The translations under genes and the position numbers were made by a program. Positions 14,836 to 22,000 of a stretch of DNA of 45,188 nt are shown piece after piece. Origin of the DNA: a virus; the IMG/VR virus record IMGVR_UViG_3300020578_000146, positions 1-45,188 of that record; one strand, written 5' to 3'. Under the pieces are notes generated by a model. It worked only from the letters and a program-made list of their open reading frames with translations, did no database searches and was not told the origin of the DNA. Within the stretch, counting starts at the first letter, position 1; every line of letters begins with the position of its first letter.

Positions 14836-15681
14836 ATGAGTAACGATATTATTGCTAGTTTAAAGAGCGAACTCGCCCAGATTCCGGGCGGGGTCGATGA
14901 CGATACACGTGCCGTTGCCGGTGGCGGTGGCAATCTTTCCAAGCGTATCTCCATCAAGGGCGGCGTGTTCCGCAAGATGGCGGGCGGCAAAGAGATTGGC
15001 TCCATCGAAGATCGCCACATGAACGTGATCTTTGTGAAGATGGCCCACGCTCCGAGCCGTACCTACTACACGGGTGCGTACAAGGAAGGCGAGAAGGTCG
15101 CACCTGTATGTTGGTCATCTGACTCAAAGACTCCTGACCCCGAGGTTAAGAATCCGCAAGCCTCCAACTGCGATAAGTGCCAGTGGTCGGTCAAGGGTTC
15201 TGGTCAGGGCGGCAGCGGTGCTGCTTGTCGTCTGTCGTGGCGTACTGCGGTGGTTCTGCCGCAAGACCCCGGTGGCGATGTGATGCAGTTGGTTCTCCCG
15301 GCTACGTCTTGCTTCGGCAAGGAAGAATCGGGCAAGTGGCCTTTCCGTCCGTATATCCAGATGCTTGCTAATAACAACATCTCAGCAGGTCGGGTCGTAA
15401 CCAAGATGCAGTTTGACACGAAATCGCCTGTACCGAAGTTGCTGTTCTCGCCCGCCGCTGTTGTTCCTGAGAATGACTCTGACACCGTTCAGCGTCAGAA
15501 AGAGAGCAAGGCCGCAGAGAATGCCGTCAAGTTGACGGTGTATCAGCAGGATGAGGGCGAGGAGACAACGGTTGCCGCACCTGTTTCGGCAGAGCCTGTC
15601 GTACGTGAGACGAAGAAGACCGAGGCGGCACCTGCTGCTGATGTCTCTGATGTTATTAAGAAGTGGTCTAAGAAGAGTTAA
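14836..15681 (+). CDS. Zn-binding protein, candidate ssDNA-binding protein
   Basis: A 281-aa protein. Residues ~30-215 form a beta-rich domain with Cys at about 92 (VCWSSD), 112 and 115 (NCDKCQW) and 132 (AACRLSW), a plausible zinc site. The last ~70 residues are low-complexity (Glu/Ala/Pro/Lys) and end in DVSDVIKKWSKKS. Abundant proteins of this kind beside phage primases and polymerases are often thought to bind single-stranded DNA. The tail is not acidic as in classic SSBs, so the assignment is tentative. A good RBS (TGAGGAC) precedes the ATG. Confidence 0.75.
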   Translation: MSNDIIASLKSELAQIPGGVDDDTRAVAGGGGNLSKRISIKGGVFRKMAGGKEIGSIEDRHMNVIFVKMAHAPSRTYYTGAYKEGEKVAPVCWSSDSKTPDPEVKNPQASNCDKCQWSVKGSGQGGSGAACRLSWRTAVVLPQDPGGDVMQLVLPATSCFGKEESGKWPFRPYIQMLANNNISAGRVVTKMQFDTKSPVPKLLFSPAAVVPENDSDTVQRQKESKAAENAVKLTVYQQDEGEETTVAAPVSAEPVVRETKKTEAAPAADVSDVIKKWSKKS

Positions 15682-15684
15682 GAG

Positions 15685-15996
15685 ATGCCTCGCACATACA
15701 GTGACAAGTTCCTTATTCAGTTACAACAGGCAGACAACTCCCTGTTGGGGGTACAACTTGGTCGCTTATGTGTCGAGGCTAATCTTCCCGTGGCCTATGT
15801 CGCCCCGGCTATAGAAATATCTCGCAATACCTTGCATTTGTGGTTTAGAGGTCAAGTCATGCATGAGCATAAACGCAAGGTCGTTGAGGCTTTTATGTAT
15901 CTCGTAGAACAGGACATGAAGAACGGTGTCCTCCCCGCTGCTAACTTGAAGCAAGCCAAGACATACATAGAGGAAATGATCGGTCGTAAAGTTTAA
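15685..15996 (+). CDS. Small HTH regulator-like protein
   Basis: A 103-aa protein with a helix-turn-helix pattern: VQLGRLCVEANLPVAYVAPA then IEISRNTLHLWFRG (~residues 23-56). The second helix ends in TLHLWFRG as in Cro/C1-like recognition helices. A helical C terminus follows (VVEAFMYLVEQDMKNG, AKTYIEEMIGRKV). It may bind DNA as a regulator of the phage. A strong terminator begins 17 bp after its stop, so it closes the transcription unit. Confidence 0.75.
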   Translation: MPRTYSDKFLIQLQQADNSLLGVQLGRLCVEANLPVAYVAPAIEISRNTLHLWFRGQVMHEHKRKVVEAFMYLVEQDMKNGVLPAANLKQAKTYIEEMIGRKV

Positions 15997-16012
15997 GTAT
16001 GCTCTGTGATTT

Positions 16013-16041
16013 GGCGGGGCGACTGTCGCCCCGCCTTTTTT
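16013..16041 (+). terminator. Strong intrinsic terminator
   Basis: GGCGGGGCGA (16013-16022) pairs perfectly with TCGCCCCGCC (16026-16035) around the loop CTG, followed by TTTTTT (16036-16041). This is a 10-bp GC-rich stem, the clearest + strand terminator in the window. It lies between the HTH gene and the primase start and rules out the longer primase reading from 15999. Confidence 0.93.
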
Positions 16042-16061
16042 ATCTAAGTGGGTTGGTGTCC

Positions 16062-18878
16062 ATGCGAAAACAATTTTACGAGAAAGTACTACCTTCGCAG
16101 GGCGTCTACTGTGTAACCGAGATTTCCAAAGACAAACGGGTAGTCAATCGGTTTGCAGAAAGCCTTGATGAAGTTGATAGGTTAGTTAGAGAGATCAATG
16201 CTGAAGACAAGAACGTATTTATTGCTTTAAGCAGTTTTAGCGGTCACAGCCGCATGAGCGATTATGCTCTTTACTGTCGTTCCTTCTTTGTTGATTTAGA
16301 TGTCAAGCCTGACAAGCCGGGTCACTACAAGACCAAGGCCGAGGCAATTGAAGACCTAGATCACTTCTTGAAAGTTACGGAGTTACCGCCTCCGGTTGTT
16401 GTCGATTCGGGCAACGGCATTCATGCGTATTGGCCGTTTGAAGAAGCCGTGCCTATCGCGGAGTGGAAAGCCTACGCCGACAAGTTTAAGCAACTCTGCT
16501 TAGACCACATGAAGATTGACCCCGTTGTAACGGCAGACGTTACACGGATCATGCGGTGTCCTGAGACGCTGAACTTCAAAACAGACCCGCCGAACCCAAC
16601 TAAGTTCTTGACGGACGAGATCAACCAATATGACTTCGGTGCCTTTAAAGATTACTTAGGTGATGTTGTCATTCCAGTCGGATCAATTCTTGATCTTATC
16701 CCCAAGGGTCTGGATGAAGATACTAAACAGATAGCCAAGTTTGATAACTACGAAACTACGTTTCAGGATATTGCTGAGAAAAGCATTGATGGTAATGGCT
16801 GTAATCAGATCAAGAACGCCATCATCAACGCCAAGACTTTAACTGAACCTGTCTGGCATTCGGCTTTGTCCATAGCCCGTCACTGCTCTGACTGGGAAAC
16901 CGCTATCCACTTACTGTCTGAGGATTACGCCGGGTACAGCCCCGACGCTACGATTAGGAAAGCAAATGAAACTTTCGGCAAGCCTCACAGTTGCAACATC
17001 TTTGAACAGCGAAACCCCGGCGGTTGTGATGGATGTCCGTACAAAGGAAGGATCACAAACCCTCTCTCCATCGGACGAAAGTTCGTTGCCGCACCAACCC
17101 AAGAGGTTACTAAAGAGGACGCAATTCGGGTCGAAGCGAATCCCCAAGAAGTTCCGACTTTTCCTAAAGCGGTCTTACCCTATGTACGAGGACGAAGCGG
17201 AGGAATCTACTACGTACCCCCTGCCGAGATAGGCGAAGACGGTGACAAGATCCAGCCCGAACCGATGTTGATATCAACTAATGAATTTTTCCCGGTGAAG
17301 CGGATGTACGGCGAATCCGATGGAGAACTCTTCATGGTTCGGATCAAACTGCCTCACGAGGTTCGTGAAAAGTATATTTCAATGGGCGAAATGCAATCGG
17401 TGGACTGTATGAAAGAAATTATAGGTAAAGCGGGCATCGCCCCGACACATCAAAACTTATGGCCTAAACTGGTGGACTACATGACTAAATGGGCGCATTA
17501 CCTTCAGAGCCAAAACGCTGCTGATAAGATCTGTCGTCAGATGGGATGGACAGATGACGAGACGTTTTTGATTGGTGAGACGGAAGTCTTAGGCAAAGGT
17601 AAGACACGCAGGGCGGCATCTAGTCCCCTAATACGTGATGTGTCTAGGCTTCTGCAACCCAAAGGCGACTACCAAGTTTGGAAGGATGCCGTTAACAAAC
17701 TCAATAGACCTGAGTTGGAGATGCAAGCCTTCGGGCTTTTCATTGCGTTTGGTTCCCCTCTTATGCGGTACACATCGACTAACGGTATGACTTTCTGTTT
17801 TACCGGGCTTTCGGGTGTTGCCAAATCAGGATCACTTTACGCTGCGCTTTCTGTATGGGGCGCACCGAAGCCGCTAAGTGTGTATGACACGACTGACAAC
17901 GCCTTCAACCTGCGGGCTATGTCGTTAAAGAACATTCTAATGGGTATGGACGAGGTGCAAGAGAAGCCGCCCGAGCAGATATCGAAACTGATTCACTTCA
18001 TCTCCCAAGGCAAGGGCAAGATGCGTATGCAGAGTTCGATGAACGCGGAGCGTGAACAGCAAGAGGTTGCCTCAATGCTGTGCCTCATGTCATCTAACGT
18101 ATCGTTATACGATCTGATTTTCTCCAAGAAAGCCAACGCTAGTGGCGAGATTATGCGCTTGTTGGAATACGTTCTTACCCAACCGTCATACCTGACGCTT
18201 GAATACGGCAAGGAGATTTTTGACCCGTTACATCGTAATCACGGTCATGCAGGGGTTCAGTTTATGGACCGCATCATCAGCATGGGTGATACCGAAATTA
18301 GGGCACGTATTCAGAAATGGAGTAAGCGGTTCATAGCCAGTAAGTTGGGAAGCAACGCTGCATTCCGTTTTTACGAGACCGCCTTCAGCGCCATCTTTGC
18401 AGGTGCCGAGATTGCTAACGAAGCCGGAATTATCACGTTCGACATAGAAAGGATATACGACAAAGTTATGTTAGAAACAATCAAAGTACGAGACAACACT
18501 CAGAAGAATCAGCTCACGGATTACGAAAGTCTTATTTCTGAGTTCTTAAACCGACACTGGCGCAGCGGCACGTTGATTTTTGACGAAGGCCGTGTCGTCA
18601 ATGAGCCTCATGGCGAACTTGTAGCCCGTGTTGAGATTGGCAACTCGACTCAGTACGTCTCCAAGACTAAGTTCAAGGAGTACCTGACGAGCCGCAGCGT
18701 AGGCACCGCCGAGTTTGAGAAGGCTCTGGAGAAGTCTGCTGTTAAACTTGAGTCTAAGAAGATGCGACTTTCGACAGGGTGGAAGGCAGGTATGACAACC
18801 CCGCCAGTCCATGTGTATGCATTCCAGTATGAACTGCCAAAAGAGTTGTTAGATGACAATAAAGGTAGTAGAGCCTGA
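16062..18878 (+). CDS. Primase-helicase fusion
   Basis: About 938 aa from the ATG at 16062; the longer frame from 15999 would run through the terminator. Residues ~1-230 resemble the PrimPol/RepB-type primase domain: FFVDLDVKPDKPG (~76-88, acidic metal ligands), VVDSGNGIHAYWPF (~121-134) and DVTRIMRCPETLNFK. A Cys cluster (CNIFEQRNPGGCDGCPYKG, ~310-328) matches the zinc motif that follows such primases. The C-terminal half is a helicase with Walker A GLSGVAKSGS (~583) and Walker B ILMGMDEVQE (~625), DUF927-like. It should unwind DNA and make primers for the family A polymerase. There is no clear promoter between the terminator and the start. Confidence 0.88.
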   Translation: MRKQFYEKVLPSQGVYCVTEISKDKRVVNRFAESLDEVDRLVREINAEDKNVFIALSSFSGHSRMSDYALYCRSFFVDLDVKPDKPGHYKTKAEAIEDLDHFLKVTELPPPVVVDSGNGIHAYWPFEEAVPIAEWKAYADKFKQLCLDHMKIDPVVTADVTRIMRCPETLNFKTDPPNPTKFLTDEINQYDFGAFKDYLGDVVIPVGSILDLIPKGLDEDTKQIAKFDNYETTFQDIAEKSIDGNGCNQIKNAIINAKTLTEPVWHSALSIARHCSDWETAIHLLSEDYAGYSPDATIRKANETFGKPHSCNIFEQRNPGGCDGCPYKGRITNPLSIGRKFVAAPTQEVTKEDAIRVEANPQEVPTFPKAVLPYVRGRSGGIYYVPPAEIGEDGDKIQPEPMLISTNEFFPVKRMYGESDGELFMVRIKLPHEVREKYISMGEMQSVDCMKEIIGKAGIAPTHQNLWPKLVDYMTKWAHYLQSQNAADKICRQMGWTDDETFLIGETEVLGKGKTRRAASSPLIRDVSRLLQPKGDYQVWKDAVNKLNRPELEMQAFGLFIAFGSPLMRYTSTNGMTFCFTGLSGVAKSGSLYAALSVWGAPKPLSVYDTTDNAFNLRAMSLKNILMGMDEVQEKPPEQISKLIHFISQGKGKMRMQSSMNAEREQQEVASMLCLMSSNVSLYDLIFSKKANASGEIMRLLEYVLTQPSYLTLEYGKEIFDPLHRNHGHAGVQFMDRIISMGDTEIRARIQKWSKRFIASKLGSNAAFRFYETAFSAIFAGAEIANEAGIITFDIERIYDKVMLETIKVRDNTQKNQLTDYESLISEFLNRHWRSGTLIFDEGRVVNEPHGELVARVEIGNSTQYVSKTKFKEYLTSRSVGTAEFEKALEKSAVKLESKKMRLSTGWKAGMTTPPVHVYAFQYELPKELLDDNKGSRA

Positions 18879-19056
18879 GTGGATCTTTCCGTTTGAGGGT
18901 ATGGCGGTGGGGGACAGTTTCTTCATCCCTACCCTCAAGATTCCAGAAATGCTGTATGTTATAGACTGCCGCGCCAAGGCTGCTCAAGTACGAGTAAAGG
19001 CTTTTGCCTCGTCCAAGGATGGACACCTTGGCGTGCGCGTCTGGCGTACTGCCTAA
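18853..19056 (+). CDS. Small phage protein (MAVGDSFFIP type)
   Basis: A 67-aa protein overlapping the end of the primase gene by 26 bp. The core EGMAVGDSFFIPTLKIP and the C-terminal KDGHLGVRVWRTA are a pattern I know from small phage proteins of unknown function. It is the last + strand gene. Only two bases separate its stop from the stop of the convergent 1935-aa gene. Confidence 0.75.
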   Translation: MTIKVVEPEWIFPFEGMAVGDSFFIPTLKIPEMLYVIDCRAKAAQVRVKAFASSKDGHLGVRVWRTA

Positions 19057-19058
19057 CG

Positions 19059-22000
19059 CTATTCCTTTTTAGTAATTTCTTTTACACCCTTCTGCATAGT
19101 TTTTGGGGTGTAAACACCGTAAGTTGATTGTGCAGCACGACGACGGCGTTCCTCTAGCGATTTGCCTACGTCTTTAATTTGCCCGCCAAACTTTTTAACA
19201 GTTTCGTTTCTATTAAATTTACGGATGTCTTCTAAGGCTTCACGATATCCTTCTCTGTCCTTAGTAACGCTAGCCAAGTAGAGACGATCAAGCAGAGCGT
19301 CTTTTCTATTCTTTATGTTTACCTGCACTCGTGAGAGTGCTCCCGCTGTTTCGGTGCGTTCCGCTAACTTGGTGGGAGTAAACCCAAGCGTCTGCATAAA
19401 GAGTTCGTAATTAGAAAAGTCATCGTAGATAGTTTTCTTATCTCGTGTCAACGCGCCTTCCGTTAAGTAACGATACGTTTTGAGATTATTTCTAATGAAA
19501 GATGGCGTAAATGACTCGACAGCACGATAGGTATGTCCGTCTGACCAGTCTTCATATCCGCGATACATGCCCATCGCAGCGGCATAAGAAGGCCCGAAGA
19601 TCTGCTCCATAGCAAACAACACCGGCCCAATCTCCTCAACACGCTTTTCATCATCACGCCAAATCAAATTACCGAATCCGGTACGCGCAGCGACATCAGC
19701 CATTAGCAACTGATTGACCACGCCCTTGTACGGCAGTGCATCCATAGAGTTACGCACTTCGTCTTTTGGCATGAACATGTCGTCATCATCGCCAAATAAG
19801 TCTTCAAGGAGGTTGGCAAGAGTGATGCCTGCGCCGTAGAACGGCATACCCTGCACACCAGCAAAGATAAACGCCATCGTCGATATGCCAAGCAGTTGCT
19901 TGGCAGCAAGTTTCTTAACTTCTGGCGACTCTCCCTTGACTGCATCACGCAGCAACTTCGCCTGCAAATACACCATCGTTTGAGCAAAGTTCTTAAACGT
20001 AAACGCAACCTTGCCAAAACCCGTTTGGAACACACGTGGCGAGGTTTCAGTCAGCGTAACGCCGTGCGTCATGTTTACGGCATCAATTGCTGACTCAATT
20101 GACTTGTTTATATCCCCACCGCTTTTCTGCATTTCTAAATTAAACGCCGCAATCAACGTAATTTCGCGGTTGAACCGTTCTGAGTTCTGGAACACCCATC
20201 CGAGGATCTGTTCCGTCTTGGCCTTCAGGCCAACGTAATCCCCTGTTCCATAAGTTTTCTTTCTGCCTTGTACAACGTCATACCCGCTTGAGCGACGAAT
20301 GGCGCTTTGACGAACTGCTGCATCATATAATTTTTTAAGTGGCGAGTTTGGTGCTAGTCCTACGCCGAAAGACTTGTCTGCTGGAAACTTTTTCTCCCCG
20401 CCCGGAACATCATCGTTATCCCATCCGCCTTTATAGTATTGAGCCACGGCGTCTGTCATGGCTTTACTTGTTTCTACGTTACCGTACTTAAATGCAAGAA
20501 CCGGATACACGACCATCGGCAACTGCGTCATGTTGACCAAAGCAGTTGAAACGTTACCGATGATGTACCAGTAGTAACTAAACGAAGAGAGAAAATTAGT
20601 AAGCGGAGCATTACCGGGATCGCGCATGTAATCCATCTGCAATCCTAAATTAGTCATCAACTTATCTATCGCTAAATTTTCTGCTCCAGCGGCACTCTTA
20701 TTCGCTTCTTCTTTGATGTCTGCGTAAACCTTGTCGATCTCTGGGATGTACTCCAGATTAGTCAATTGGTTAGCCATGCGCGAAGCAACAGTCGCATAGA
20801 CGTTAATTAGGTCAGTCTCATAACCCTTATAACCTACCGACCCACTTTGTCTAACACGCTCTCGGTACTGCTGACGCACAGACTGTGCAGGAATCTGGTC
20901 AAGATACAGTTCATACAAAGCGCGTTTAGTTGCCGCAGGTGCGTTACGCTGATCTAGTTCTTCCATAACCTTATTAAAAAACGCTCCGGCCTGCGTGTCA
21001 CGATACGCATCTTCAGGTTTAGAGAACGGCTGCATACTGCTTTGTGCAGCACCTGCTTGAACGGCTTCTTGAATGGCTAAGTTACGCTCTCTGTTTGAAT
21101 TAAACGATCTAACAACAGTATCGTTGTTAGCGTCTTGATAACGTAGCCAATAGTTACCCTCACGGAACAAAGGCAGATAGATCTTTAGACGTTTCCTTGC
21201 CATCTGGCGTGCAAGTTTTTTAGCCGCACGCCTAGAAAGATTTTTGCTAAGTAATTGCAGATACTCGTCAGCCATACTTTTGTAACTAGCCAACATGTCG
21301 TAATAGATTGTCTTTAGGTCTGGATTAAGAGCATTAAACTCTTTAACAATCTTCGCTCTTTCCGGGTCAGACAAGTCTTGTTGAGTCGGGTTCTTAAAAT
21401 CAATCTGCAAACGAGTTGATTCGTGAGCCACTTCGTAAAACTTAGCCCGAGTGTCTGCGCTAACTTTTCTGAGGATCTTAGTCCACTTACGCATGTTGCG
21501 GTCTAGGACTTCTCTGCGATCTTTAAGCGCACTTGCCCTGACGTTAAGAACATTTAGCAATTGCTTCAAAGACGGAAGTTCTTTAGCAAACAATTGCACC
21601 TGCTGCGGCAGGGACAAGAAAGCGTAGATGCCCGAACGCAGGTTGTCGGCTATATTTTGGGAATTGAGGATATTACGTACAGATTCGTATACGTTTTTAG
21701 ACAAAGTAGGTAAGTTGTTAACGGTATTACCTACCGAGTTCATCATCGAATAGCCGCCGCTATTCGGCACTTCTATAGCCCGCAACCAAGCCTGAGCGTC
21801 TGACGGCCCCATCTTGTTGAGGAAGTCAGCAACCGCTTTGTTCGGTATGAACTTGTTGCCCCGAAGTTCTGCCACCAACCTACGGATACGTCTGGCGATA
21901 TCCGCAAAGAACTTCTGCACGACGGTCATGGGTTTCTTATCAGTTGTCACCCACTTTGATACGTTGTCGGCAAACCACTCGCTAAACGAAGTGTAATACT

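Noticed and set aside
15999-18878. Primase reading from 15999
   Set aside because: It would translate through the 10-bp terminator stem; the ATG at 16062 gives a normal N terminus (MRKQFYEKVLPSQG).
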